In this document: piece by piece, positions 16,723 to 24,952 of the stretch
How positions within the stretch are numbered: position 1 is the first letter of the stretch
How the letters are laid out: the number at the start of each line of letters is the position of its first letter
NCBI RefSeq assembly: GCF_000382305.1
Contig: NZ_KB908019.1
Span: 1 to 64,000 of the forward strand
Origin: Vitreoscilla stercoraria DSM 513
GTDB taxonomy: Bacteria; Pseudomonadota; Gammaproteobacteria; Burkholderiales; Neisseriaceae
Direction of reading: 5' to 3'
Length of the DNA: 64,000 nt
Notes under the pieces: generated by a model
Told to the model about the DNA's origin: nothing
The model's input: only the letters and a program-made list of their open reading frames with translations
Databases searched by the model: none
Made by a program: the position numbers and the translations under genes

Positions 16723-17582
16723 AAAAAGTATTCATGGTTGCTGCTGTGATGGCGGTATTGAGTGGTGGTGTTCATGCAGCAACATTGGTGACAGTCAATG
16801 GTGAGAAAATTGACAGCGCTGTCATTGATGCACAAGTGCAATTGATTACTCAAAAGAGCAATGGTCAAATTCAAGACAGCCAACAATTGCGCAATGGTTT
16901 GCTAGAGCGCATGGCAGGTCAAACTGTGGTGGTACAAGAAGCCAAACGCTTGAAATTAGACCAAACAAGTGCATATAAAGATGCGCTGAAACAAGCGCGC
17001 GCGGCAGCCAAAGAGCAAGGCGCAGACAAACAGCCAACGTTCAAGCAAGAATTTGCTCAATATGAGCGTGATTTGTTGAATCAAGCTTATGCTATTTATG
17101 TGATTGAGCAAAATCCAGTGGCAGCTGCGGAAGTACAGGCTTTTTACACCGATTTTCAGAAGAAATACCAAGGCAGTGAAGAGGTTAAATTGTCTGAGAT
17201 TTTCTTAAGCACAGAAGCCGATGCTAAGGCAGTAGTGGCTGACTTGAAAAAAGGTCAGAAGTTTGCAGATGTGGCCAAAGCCAAAAGCTTGGACCCGCGT
17301 GCCAAACAAAGCGGTGGTGAAAATCCTAATTATGTGAATTTGAAAGACATGCAGCAAAATGCCCCAGCGGTTTATGCGGTGATTTCAAATTTGAAAAAAG
17401 GTCAATATAGCCAACCGGTCAACGCTCAAAATGTTTGGGGCGTGTTTAAATTAGAAGACAAACGTGCGGCTAATATTCCAGCTTTTGAGACGGTACAAGC
17501 CAATATTGTCAATCAATTGCGCAATGAGCGTGTGAATGCAGCAACGGGTCAATTGTTCCAAAAAGCAAAAATTGAACAGTAA
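16719..17582 (+). CDS. periplasmic peptidyl-prolyl cis-trans isomerase, PpiC/parvulin type
   Basis: Exported foldase of 287 residues. The signal peptide is MKKVFMVAAVMAVLSGGVHA and cleavage is likely after Ala20. Residues about 25-140 form a helical chaperone region of the SurA/PrsA kind. Residues about 155-265 form the parvulin domain, with VKLSEIFLS, GQKFADVAKAKSLDP, SGGENPNYV and LKKGQYSQPV...WGVFKLED. It would assist outer-membrane or secreted proteins. It is coupled to bolA (ATGA) and followed 25 bases later by a second, related gene. Confidence 0.9.
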   Translation: MKKVFMVAAVMAVLSGGVHAATLVTVNGEKIDSAVIDAQVQLITQKSNGQIQDSQQLRNGLLERMAGQTVVVQEAKRLKLDQTSAYKDALKQARAAAKEQGADKQPTFKQEFAQYERDLLNQAYAIYVIEQNPVAAAEVQAFYTDFQKKYQGSEEVKLSEIFLSTEADAKAVVADLKKGQKFADVAKAKSLDPRAKQSGGENPNYVNLKDMQQNAPAVYAVISNLKKGQYSQPVNAQNVWGVFKLEDKRAANIPAFETVQANIVNQLRNERVNAATGQLFQKAKIEQ

Positions 17583-17607
17583 TTTTGAATCACAAGGTTA
17601 AGTAAAC

Positions 17608-18369
17608 ATGAAAAAAACCAGTATTGCCGCCATTTTGATGGCGTGCATGGTAGGTGTGGCTGTTGCAGCAGCGCCTGCAATTGAAGAAGTGCGTATTGAT
17701 GCGTTGGTAAAACAGTTTGAGCAAATGAATCCCGGTCAACAAATGCCTGCTGCCGATCGCGATCATTTGAAAGGTCAAATCAAAAGCCATTTGCAACAGC
17801 AAGAAATTTTAAAGCAAGAAGCTTTAAAATTGGGTTTGAATAACCAGCCTGAAGTCAAAGCGATGTTGCAAAATATGGAAGCGGAAGTGTATGCGGCCAA
17901 ATATGTGGAGCATTTGAAAGCCAATGTGGTCATCAGTGATGCTGATTTGCATGCCAAATACCGTGAATTGACGCGCGAATTGAAATTGCAATTTGCAGAA
18001 TTCGATAACCGTGAAGCTGCGATTCAAGCGCAAGAATTGTTGAAAAAAGGCGCGATGTTTACAGATTTGGTGAAATTGTTGCCAGCTCAAGAACAAGGTT
18101 TGGCCGGCAATTGGTGGCCAGCGGCTGAAATGGGTCAATTCCCAGCTGGCGTTCAAGGTTTGGTCAAAGGTCAAATCACTGCTGAGCCTGTGGAAATTGA
18201 AGGCAAATTCTATTTGTTCCGCGTGGCTGATGAGCGTGCGAGTGCTGAAGCACCTGCGTTTGATGCCATTAAAGACCAATTGGCCAATGAAACCCGCGAA
18301 GCCAAAGTCAAAGAACAATTAATCACTTTGTTCAAAGCCAATGGCGTAGAAGTACCACAAATGCAATAA
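17608..18369 (+). CDS. second PpiC-like exported foldase, divergent parvulin domain
   Basis: Protein of 253 residues with signal peptide MKKTSIAAILMACMVGVAVAAA, a helical segment and a shortened parvulin-like region (LKLQFAEFDNREAAIQAQELLKKG to GKFYLFRVADERA). The domain is clearly related to the preceding gene, but its catalytic loop is compressed: the SGG...G segment is replaced by LAGNWWPAAEMGQF. Isomerase activity is therefore uncertain, and a chaperone role is more likely. It probably arose by tandem duplication and is cotranscribed with its neighbour. The operon ends at the DUS palindrome just downstream. Confidence 0.85.
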   Translation: MKKTSIAAILMACMVGVAVAAAPAIEEVRIDALVKQFEQMNPGQQMPAADRDHLKGQIKSHLQQQEILKQEALKLGLNNQPEVKAMLQNMEAEVYAAKYVEHLKANVVISDADLHAKYRELTRELKLQFAEFDNREAAIQAQELLKKGAMFTDLVKLLPAQEQGLAGNWWPAAEMGQFPAGVQGLVKGQITAEPVEIEGKFYLFRVADERASAEAPAFDAIKDQLANETREAKVKEQLITLFKANGVEVPQMQ

Positions 18370-18388
18370 GGCGAAAGTCAGATGGAAC

Positions 18389-18422
18389 AAGCGTCCTGTA
18401 AAAGTTTACAGGACGCTTTTTT
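18389..18422. terminator. DUS palindrome terminator (ppiC operon / rsgA)
   Basis: Inverted AAGCGTCCTGTAAA pair followed by six T residues on the plus strand. It lies between convergent genes. It is both a strong hairpin with a T-run and a double uptake-sequence candidate. Confidence 0.85.
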
Positions 18423-18437
18423 CATGTCTAACCAGTT

Positions 18438-19301
18438 TTAGTGAGACAGTTCGTCCGTAATCATTTGTAAAAAATCCACACGACTGGCTGGTAACACGCC
18501 TTGTTCGACGGCATTTTTCACCGCGCAATTGGGTTCATTGCGATGGGTGCAATTGTGAAAGCGACAGGCTCCTATCAAATGACGCATATCAGGGAAATAA
18601 TGCAACAAATCGGCACGTTCTAAATGGTGCAAACCGAAGGCTTGTAAGCCGGGAGAGTCGATTAATTGCGTGTCTTCGTCCAATTGATAAAGCTGTGCGT
18701 GGGTGGTGGTGTGTTTGCCTGAATCCAATGCCGTCGAAATGTCGCCCGTGCGGGCGATGTTTTCGCCCAAAATGGCATTGGTTAAAGTGGACTTGCCCAT
18801 ACCAGATTGACCCAAGAAAATATTGCTGTGACCTTTTAAAATCGGGCGCAAATCGTCTACGCTTTGTAAGGCACTCAAGGTGCTAAAACCATAGCCTAAA
18901 TCCGCATAATATTGGAACACCGCTTGCCATTTGGCAGTGCCTTCTAAATCAGACTTATTCAGGACGATGTGGGCTTGAATGTTGCCCGCTTCGGCAGCAA
19001 GCAACGCCCGTTGCACTAACATTTCATTCGGGGAAGGTTCTGCGGCAATCACAATCAATAATTGTGACACATTGGCGGCAATCAATTTGCTTTTGAACGC
19101 ATCTTGGCGATAAAGCAAGCTTTGGCGCGGTAAAAAATCTTCTATGACCACTTGTTCTGCATTGATAGATTGGATTTTAACTTGGTCGCCGCAAGCATAA
19201 TCGACCCGCTTTTTGCGTGTGGTGGCTTGAAAGGTTTGGCCTTGTTCGTCACGAACAATGTATTGGCGACCATAACTGGTGATGATTTGTGCAGTTTGCA
19301 T
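18438..19301 (-). CDS. rsgA: small-subunit biogenesis GTPase RsgA (YjeQ)
   Basis: Circularly permuted GTPase of 287 residues that releases RbfA and checks the 30S decoding region during maturation. It has an N-terminal OB fold (ITSYGRQYIV ... GDQVKIQS), NKSDL (G4) before the P-loop GQSGMGKSTL, the DSPG motif, and a C-terminal zinc knuckle (CRFHNCTHRNEPNC). The start at 19301 is chosen because it overlaps the stop of the upstream protease gene by one base (TGATG), which implies coupling. The frame continues 26 residues upstream, but that part lies inside the protease gene. Confidence 0.93.
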   Translation of the reverse strand: MQTAQIITSYGRQYIVRDEQGQTFQATTRKKRVDYACGDQVKIQSINAEQVVIEDFLPRQSLLYRQDAFKSKLIAANVSQLLIVIAAEPSPNEMLVQRALLAAEAGNIQAHIVLNKSDLEGTAKWQAVFQYYADLGYGFSTLSALQSVDDLRPILKGHSNIFLGQSGMGKSTLTNAILGENIARTGDISTALDSGKHTTTHAQLYQLDEDTQLIDSPGLQAFGLHHLERADLLHYFPDMRHLIGACRFHNCTHRNEPNCAVKNAVEQGVLPASRVDFLQMITDELSH

Positions 19302-20551
19302 CAATGTTTTCCTGCTTGTTTGAGGGCGGCAATGCGCTCGTTGGCATTCGGATGGCTGGCGTAAAAACGGCTGTGCCATGCATCAGGCGTGAGCGTGCTG
19401 GCATTGCTGCGATAAAGTTTGGTGAGTGCTGAAATCAAATCGGCAGCTTGGCTGTGTTGGGCAGCAAAACGATCGGCTTGGTATTCGTTGCGGCGCGACA
19501 TCAGGCTTGCCAATGGTGAAAATGGAAAAGTGAACACAGGTAAAATCAACATGAAAAGCAATAAAGCCATCGCATGGCTAGGATAATGCACGCCCAATTG
19601 GTTGAAAAAACCAAACTCAGGTAAGTTTAACAATTGGCTTAAAATCCACAATACTGCTAATCCCAACACAAATTGGATGCTGATTTGTTGTGTGATATGG
19701 CCGTGTTTGAAGTGCCCCAACTCATGCGCCAAAACGGCTTCGACTTCTTTGTCGTTTAATTCGGTTAATAAAGTATCGTAAAACACGATGCGTTTTTGTT
19801 TTCCAAACCCTGTAAAGTAAGCATTGCTGTGACCTGAGCGTTTAGATCCATCCACGACAAACAAGCCATTGCTGGCAAAGCCTGTACGAGTGAGCAAGGC
19901 TTCTATGCGTTGTTTCAGGTCGCCTTCGGGTATGGGTGTAAATTGATTGAACAAAGGTGCAATCCATTTTGGATAAGCCCACAATAAGCCCAAGGATAAG
20001 CCGACCCAAACCATCCACACCCATAACCACCAATTTGTTCCCATGCTGCCCATTAAGTAAATTAGCACATACAAGACAGGGACACTGATGAGTGCGACGA
20101 CTGCTGTGGTTTTGAGGGTATCGTTGAGAAATTGTCCCAAAGTGTTGCGGTTGAAACCGAAACTTTGTTCTAATTTAAAAGTGCGGTACAGTGCAAAAGG
20201 CAAAGACAAAAGACTATTGGTGAGCGCAAACAAGCCCAACATCACCACGCCTTGTGTCATTGGTGCGTATGCAAACCATTTGGCACTGAGGCTGGCAATC
20301 AAGTTTAAGCCTCCGCCTAGCGTCCAAATCAACAATAAAGCGGCCTGAAACAAAATTTCATAACGCAGTAAACGTTGTTTGGCGAGCGTATAATCTGCCG
20401 CTTTTTGATGCTCATCCAAGCTGATTTGGTGGTTAAAATCATCAGGCACAAAAGCCCGATGCCGCCTAACCGACAAGCTTTGGCGAATAGACAGGTATAA
20501 TTGCAATAATGTGCTGAATACAAAAAACAGCAAAAACAGTCCAGTCAGCAT
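19301..20551 (-). CDS. M48 family membrane zinc metalloprotease (Ste24-like)
   Basis: Integral membrane protease of about 416 residues from the Met at 20551 (MLTGLFLLFFVFSTLLQLYL). It has several hydrophobic segments and the zinc motif HELGH in AVLAHELGHFKHGHI, with a distal glutamate region SRRNEYQADRFAAQHS. The length and topology fit the CAAX-protease-1/Ste24 group rather than HtpX. Bacterial members are thought to take part in membrane protein quality control. The frame is open for 59 more residues upstream, but this would overlap the divergent orn gene. It precedes rsgA with a one-base overlap. Confidence 0.9.
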   Translation of the reverse strand: MLTGLFLLFFVFSTLLQLYLSIRQSLSVRRHRAFVPDDFNHQISLDEHQKAADYTLAKQRLLRYEILFQAALLLIWTLGGGLNLIASLSAKWFAYAPMTQGVVMLGLFALTNSLLSLPFALYRTFKLEQSFGFNRNTLGQFLNDTLKTTAVVALISVPVLYVLIYLMGSMGTNWWLWVWMVWVGLSLGLLWAYPKWIAPLFNQFTPIPEGDLKQRIEALLTRTGFASNGLFVVDGSKRSGHSNAYFTGFGKQKRIVFYDTLLTELNDKEVEAVLAHELGHFKHGHITQQISIQFVLGLAVLWILSQLLNLPEFGFFNQLGVHYPSHAMALLLFMLILPVFTFPFSPLASLMSRRNEYQADRFAAQHSQAADLISALTKLYRSNASTLTPDAWHSRFYASHPNANERIAALKQAGKH

Positions 20552-20670
20552 AAAATCAGTGAAAAAATAATCGTGTCGTATTATCGCATGATTGACCTTG
20601 AGCGGGCGGATGGCTTGAAGAATGTTTGAATACAATGACGCAATATATTGTGTTAGAAAGAATGAATAAA

Positions 20671-21234
20671 ATGGCAAATGCAAGCAACTTGGTTTGGTTA
20701 GACATGGAAATGACGGGCTTAGACCCAAACAAAGAGCGCATCATTGAAGTGGCGATGATTGTGACTGACAATGAATTGAATACCATCGCACAATCTCCGA
20801 TTTTGACTGTGCATCAAAGCGATGAGTTACTCAATGCGATGGATGAATGGAATACCGCCACGCACACCCGTACAGGCTTGGTCGAGCGTGTCAAAGTATC
20901 CACGATGAATGAAGCGGAAGTGGAAGCGCAATTGTTGGCGTTCATGCAGCAATATGTGCCTGAAAAAACCTCACCTATGTGCGGCAATTCAGTACACCAA
21001 GACCGTCGTTTTATGCAAATTTACATGCCAGCTTTAGAAGCCTATTTCCATTATCGCAATTTGGATGTGTCTACTTTAAAAGAATTGGCGCGCCGCTGGC
21101 GACCTGAAATTGCCAAAGGTGTGGTGAAAAAAGGAGCACATCAGGCTTTGGCCGACATTGAAGAGAGCATTGCAGAGATGCGTTATTATCGCGAACATTT
21201 TTTAAAATTGAGCCAAACCGAGGCAAGTGAGTAA
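20671..21234 (+). CDS. orn: oligoribonuclease
   Basis: DEDDh 3'-5' exonuclease that degrades RNA dinucleotides and is needed to finish RNA turnover and c-di-GMP breakdown (pGpG). Motifs are WLDMEMTGLD (first Asp-Glu pair), SVHQDRRFM and KKGAHQALADIEESI, which holds the catalytic His and last Asp. The start at 20671 gives 187 residues, close to the family length. AGAAAG at 20655-20660 is well placed for it and too close for the ATG at 20662. Confidence 0.94.
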   Translation: MANASNLVWLDMEMTGLDPNKERIIEVAMIVTDNELNTIAQSPILTVHQSDELLNAMDEWNTATHTRTGLVERVKVSTMNEAEVEAQLLAFMQQYVPEKTSPMCGNSVHQDRRFMQIYMPALEAYFHYRNLDVSTLKELARRWRPEIAKGVVKKGAHQALADIEESIAEMRYYREHFLKLSQTEASE

Positions 21235-21282
21235 GACGTTGGTTGATGATGGTGAGCCTGTATGATTAGAGAATCAAAAACA

Positions 21283-22926
21283 ATGGCCAAAGTTTTAGAA
21301 GATTTGTCCGAGCATCAACAATACATTGCTTTGCAACACATGCGCGATTGGTTTGAGCAAGATGCCCATCGCTTTGAGCGCATGCATCAAAAAGTGGGAC
21401 CTTTGCTGCTCGATTACAGTAAAAACCGTGTGACAGAAGAAACATGGCAATTATTGAGTGATTTGGCCGATGCCTCCGATTTGAAAAGTTGGCGTGAAGC
21501 GATGTTTGGCGGCGAAAAAATCAATCGCAGTGAAGCAAGAGCGGTATTGCACACAGCTTTGCGCCAAGAACGCAATGCGGTGGTGGAAGTCGATGGCGTC
21601 AATGTGGTGGCGCAAGCGTATCAAGCTTTGGATAAGGCTTTGGATTTTGCTGAAAAAATCCGCCAAGGTATGCATTTGGGCTATACTAAGCAGCGCATTG
21701 TGGATGTGGTTAATTTGGGTGTGGGTGGCTCGGATTTGGGTCCGAAAATGGTCACTGAGGCACTGAAATCTTTTGCCACGGGCGATGTGAATGTGCATTT
21801 TGTTTCCAATGTGGATGGCGCACATTTGCACCATGTTTTGGAGCATTTGCGTCCTGAAACCACTTTGTTTGTGGTCGCCAGCAAGTCTTTTACCACGCCT
21901 GAAACCTTGCTCAATGCACAAGCGGCCAAAGCTTGGCTATTGGCACAAACTGCATGGCCTGACGATGCGGTTGCTGCACATTTTGCCGCCATTTCGACCA
22001 ATTTACAGGCCACTGCGGCTTTTGGCATACACCCTATGCAAGTGTTTGAAATGTTCGATTGGGTCGGTGGTCGTTATTCGGTGTGGTCAACCATCGGTTT
22101 GCCCGTGATGTGTGCGATTGGGCGAGAGGCGTTTTTGCAGTTTTTAGCAGGTGGTCGGGCGATGGATGCACATTTTCAAAATGCACCATGGCGAGAAAAC
22201 ATGCCTGTTATCATGGCTTTATTAGGCATTTGGTATAATAATTTCTTCGATGCCCACAGCCATGCAGTGATTCCATACGATTATGGCATGCGTTCGTGGA
22301 CAGAATATTTGCAGCAATTGGACATGGAAAGCAATGGCAAAAATGTTACCCAAAACAATCAGCCAGTGAATTATGCTACCGGTCCCATTATTTGGGGTTC
22401 GCAAGGGGTGAATTGCCAACATGCTTATTTCCAATTGTTACATCAAGGTTCACGGTTGGTGCCCAGCGATTTTATTGTGCCTGTGAACAGCCATTTGCCT
22501 GTGGGCAAGCAACATACGGTTTTGGTTGCCAATGCTTTGGCACAAACGGAGGCGTTGATGCGTGGCAAGACTTTGGCAGAGGCACAAGCAGAATTGGCGC
22601 TGAACGGCCAAGACATTCATTTGGCAGCGCAAAAAGTCTTTTCTGGCAACCAGCCGACCAATACTTTGATGCTGACAGACATCAATCCTTATACTTTAGG
22701 CATGTTGATTGCCCTGTATGAGCACAAGGTTTTTGTGCAAGGCGTGATTTGGCGCATTAACTCTTTTGACCAATGGGGTGTAGAATACGGCAAAGTTTTG
22801 GCCAAAACCATTGAGCAAGAGTTGGTCAGTGGCGTGCGTGTGCCTCACGATGCTTCCACGTTTGGTTTAATTGATTATTATCAGGAGTGTTATGTTTCAA
22901 CAACAACTGCAAGCCTTGACGACTAA
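21283..22926 (+). CDS. pgi: glucose-6-phosphate isomerase
   Basis: Interconverts glucose 6-phosphate and fructose 6-phosphate in the cytoplasm. The 547 residues from ATG 21283 include the substrate loop NLGVGGSDLGPKM, FVASKSFTTPET, the SIS signatures DWVGGRYSVWSTIGLP and GQ...FQLLHQGSR, and the C-terminal QWGVEYGKVLA with the catalytic lysine. An alternative ATG at 21262 would add seven residues and cannot be excluded. The gene end overlaps cinA by 35 bases in another frame, so the two are probably cotranscribed. Confidence 0.95.
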   Translation: MAKVLEDLSEHQQYIALQHMRDWFEQDAHRFERMHQKVGPLLLDYSKNRVTEETWQLLSDLADASDLKSWREAMFGGEKINRSEARAVLHTALRQERNAVVEVDGVNVVAQAYQALDKALDFAEKIRQGMHLGYTKQRIVDVVNLGVGGSDLGPKMVTEALKSFATGDVNVHFVSNVDGAHLHHVLEHLRPETTLFVVASKSFTTPETLLNAQAAKAWLLAQTAWPDDAVAAHFAAISTNLQATAAFGIHPMQVFEMFDWVGGRYSVWSTIGLPVMCAIGREAFLQFLAGGRAMDAHFQNAPWRENMPVIMALLGIWYNNFFDAHSHAVIPYDYGMRSWTEYLQQLDMESNGKNVTQNNQPVNYATGPIIWGSQGVNCQHAYFQLLHQGSRLVPSDFIVPVNSHLPVGKQHTVLVANALAQTEALMRGKTLAEAQAELALNGQDIHLAAQKVFSGNQPTNTLMLTDINPYTLGMLIALYEHKVFVQGVIWRINSFDQWGVEYGKVLAKTIEQELVSGVRVPHDASTFGLIDYYQECYVSTTTASLDD

Positions 22927-23368
22927 ATTGTCGAAACAAGGCGTGAAAGTCACTTGTGCAGAATCGTGTACCGGCGGTTTGTTAGCGGCAAATTTAACCC
23001 GTTTACCCGGAAGTTCGGATTGGTTTGATGTCGGTTTCATCACTTACAGCAACGATGCCAAAAAGCAATTGTTGGATGTGAAACAAGAAACTTTGCGTCA
23101 TTACGGAGCGGTGAGCGAAGAAGTGGCGCGTGAAATGGCATTGGGTGCATTGATTCGTTGCAAATCACATTATTCATTGTCGATCACGGGCATTGCAGGG
23201 CCTGATGGTGGTACTGAAGACAAACCTGTGGGTTTGGTGTGGTTTGGTTTGGCGAGCAAACAACGCATTTGGGCAGAATCACGCCAATTCAATGGCGATC
23301 GCGATCAAGTGCGTGCGCAAGCGGTACAATTTGCGATTCAGTTTTTGGCATCTAAATTAGATGATTAA
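22892..23368 (+). CDS. pncC: nicotinamide-nucleotide amidase (CinA C-terminal domain)
   Basis: Protein of 158 residues, the stand-alone C-terminal CinA domain that deamidates NMN in pyridine-nucleotide recycling. Conserved parts are VTCAESCTGGLLAANLT near the N-terminus (catalytic Ser region), FITYSNDAKKQLL, GAVSEEVAREMA and SITGIAGPDGGTEDKPVGLVW. AGGAG at 22883-22887 fixes the start at ATG 22892, inside the end of pgi. The name CinA reflects competence induction in Gram-positives; no such role is implied here. Confidence 0.93.
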   Translation: MFQQQLQALTTKLSKQGVKVTCAESCTGGLLAANLTRLPGSSDWFDVGFITYSNDAKKQLLDVKQETLRHYGAVSEEVAREMALGALIRCKSHYSLSITGIAGPDGGTEDKPVGLVWFGLASKQRIWAESRQFNGDRDQVRAQAVQFAIQFLASKLDD

Positions 23369-23385
23369 GCTTCAAAACTGTGATT

Positions 23386-23422
23386 AAAAAGCGTCCTGTA
23401 AACGGTTACAGGACGCTTTTTT
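23386..23422. terminator. DUS palindrome terminator after pncC
   Basis: AAAAAGCGTCCTGTAA and its complement, separated by four bases, with a T6 run. The 190 bases that follow, up to 23613, show no gene. Confidence 0.85.
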
Positions 23423-23613
23423 AATGGGTGGATGCATTGTCAATACACGGTAGTTTTAAGTGCCAAGTGACAGATTAAAGATGCCAAGTGCGACGCCTAA
23501 AAAGTGCGGTTTTGAAGCAGGCGTGTTGCTTCTGGCAAAAGGTTTGTCTTGTTTGAAACCTCACAAACCCTATAAAGAGGTCTTGTATTCGCCCAATGCA
23601 CCCGTTAACAGAG

Positions 23614-24078
23614 TCAATCCAAGCCAATGACGTCAATGTGCCAATTGGAGGCTTGAATTTCCAAATTGTTGGTGCGAATGCGCATGCCGACTGCATCGGC
23701 TTGTTGCTGCAAATCTCCGACCGAAACGGTTTTGACCCAACGAATTTCGTGGTTGCTGTAACGGTTTTGTTTTTCGCTGGCCGCATCAATCGTTTGTTGT
23801 AAAATACGATGTTGTTGCAGCAGCGCATCGCGCTCATTCAAAGCATCCATCAACGGACGGTTGTGTGTGCTCATCGCCTGAGCGTTGGTCAGATGAATCG
23901 CTTTGATCAAGCGATGCAATTGTGTGTTCAAGCGCAAAGCGTCCTGTAACAAAGTTTGCGGATTTTCGCTCGGTTCATCGCCTTCTTGTACCAACACATT
24001 CGCTTGCAGGCGTTGACCAATTGATGCCAATTGGGTTTGCAAGTTTTTGCGCTCTAATAAAGCTTCTGCCAATTTCAT
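23614..24078 (-). CDS. DIP1984 family (septicolysin-like) protein
   Basis: Protein of 154 residues starting MKLAEALLERKNLQTQLASIGQRL, with strong heptad and helix character, an LNTQLHRLIKAIHLTNAQ helix, LMDALNERDALLQQHRILQQTI and a C-terminal LEIQASNWHIDVIGLD. This matches the pattern of the DIP1984/DUF6847 family, often labelled septicolysin, whose function is unproven. The Met at 24078 is used because GGGGAAA precedes it at the right distance. A DUS at 23937-23949 lies within the gene and encodes Leu-Gln-Asp-Ala on this strand. Confidence 0.85.
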   Translation of the reverse strand: MKLAEALLERKNLQTQLASIGQRLQANVLVQEGDEPSENPQTLLQDALRLNTQLHRLIKAIHLTNAQAMSTHNRPLMDALNERDALLQQHRILQQTIDAASEKQNRYSNHEIRWVKTVSVGDLQQQADAVGMRIRTNNLEIQASNWHIDVIGLD

Positions 24079-24100
24079 ATTGATTTCCCCGTATTTCATT

Positions 24101-24131
24101 CAAGCGTCCTGTAACATTTACAGGACGCTTG
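24101..24131. terminator. DUS palindrome between ubiG and the DIP1984 gene
   Basis: CAAGCGTCCTGTAA and its exact complement with a three-base loop, just after the ubiG stop (both neighbouring genes are on the minus strand). There is no long T-run on the minus-strand side, so its efficiency as a terminator is uncertain. Confidence 0.75.
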
Positions 24132-24139
24132 AAGGTGTT

Positions 24140-24862
24140 TTAAGCTTGAATCTTGCGACAAGCTGCCATGTAATTGACATCAATGCTGTCGCACAAGCTG
24201 TACACATCGGTCAATGGATTGAAAGTGAAGCCTGTAAAATTGACAATTTCCAAACCTGCGTTGCGGCACATGCGCGCCATTTCGGCAGGGGTGACGAATT
24301 TTTTGTAGTCGTGTGTGCCGCGTGGCAACAAGCCCATGATGTATTCGGCGGCTAAAATGCTTTGGAAATATGATTTGGGATTTCGGTTGATGGTGGAGAA
24401 GAAAATCCAACCATCGTCTTTGGCCAATTGTGCACAAGAACGAATCACGCTCGCTGGGTCTGGCACATGTTCCATCATTTCCATGCACACCACCACATCA
24501 AACTGCTTGGGTTGTTCTGCCGCCAAATCTTCCACGCTGACTAAACGGTAAGACACATTTTGCAATTCGGTTTCGATGGCGTGTAGTTGGGCGATTTTCA
24601 ATGATTTTTCTGCTAAATCCACACCCAAAGTGGTCGCGCCTGCTTGGGTGATGGCTTCGGTCAAAATGCCGCCACCACAGCCAACATCGACAACGTTTTT
24701 GCCTTTTAAGGACGCATAATCATCGATGTATTGCAAACGCAAAGGGTTGATGCGGTGCAACGGTTTAAATTCACTTTCTTGGTCCCACCATTTGTGAGCC
24801 AATTGGCTGAATTTCTCGATTTCGCTAGGGTCGACATTGATGTGGGTCGCTGGCTCAGTCAT
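24140..24862 (-). CDS. ubiG: ubiquinone biosynthesis O-methyltransferase
   Basis: SAM-dependent methyltransferase of 240 residues for the two O-methylation steps of ubiquinone synthesis. Motif I is VVDVGCGGGILTEAI, followed by GVDLAEKSL, then FDVVVCMEMMEHVPDP and WIFFSTINRNPKSY, all typical of UbiG. The start at 24862 is chosen because an AGGA lies eight bases upstream. That AGGA is supplied by TTTACAGGATGC, a DUS-like sequence. The earlier ATG at 24871 has no room for a ribosome binding site. Confidence 0.94.
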   Translation of the reverse strand: MTEPATHINVDPSEIEKFSQLAHKWWDQESEFKPLHRINPLRLQYIDDYASLKGKNVVDVGCGGGILTEAITQAGATTLGVDLAEKSLKIAQLHAIETELQNVSYRLVSVEDLAAEQPKQFDVVVCMEMMEHVPDPASVIRSCAQLAKDDGWIFFSTINRNPKSYFQSILAAEYIMGLLPRGTHDYKKFVTPAEMARMCRNAGLEIVNFTGFTFNPLTDVYSLCDSIDVNYMAACRKIQA

Positions 24863-24952
24863 GGAGGGCATCCTGTAAATTGATGGCGCTTATTATAAGC
24901 GAAGGGACGCGCTTTGTGGCACTCTTACCCAACACAAGCGGATTCAGGTAAA

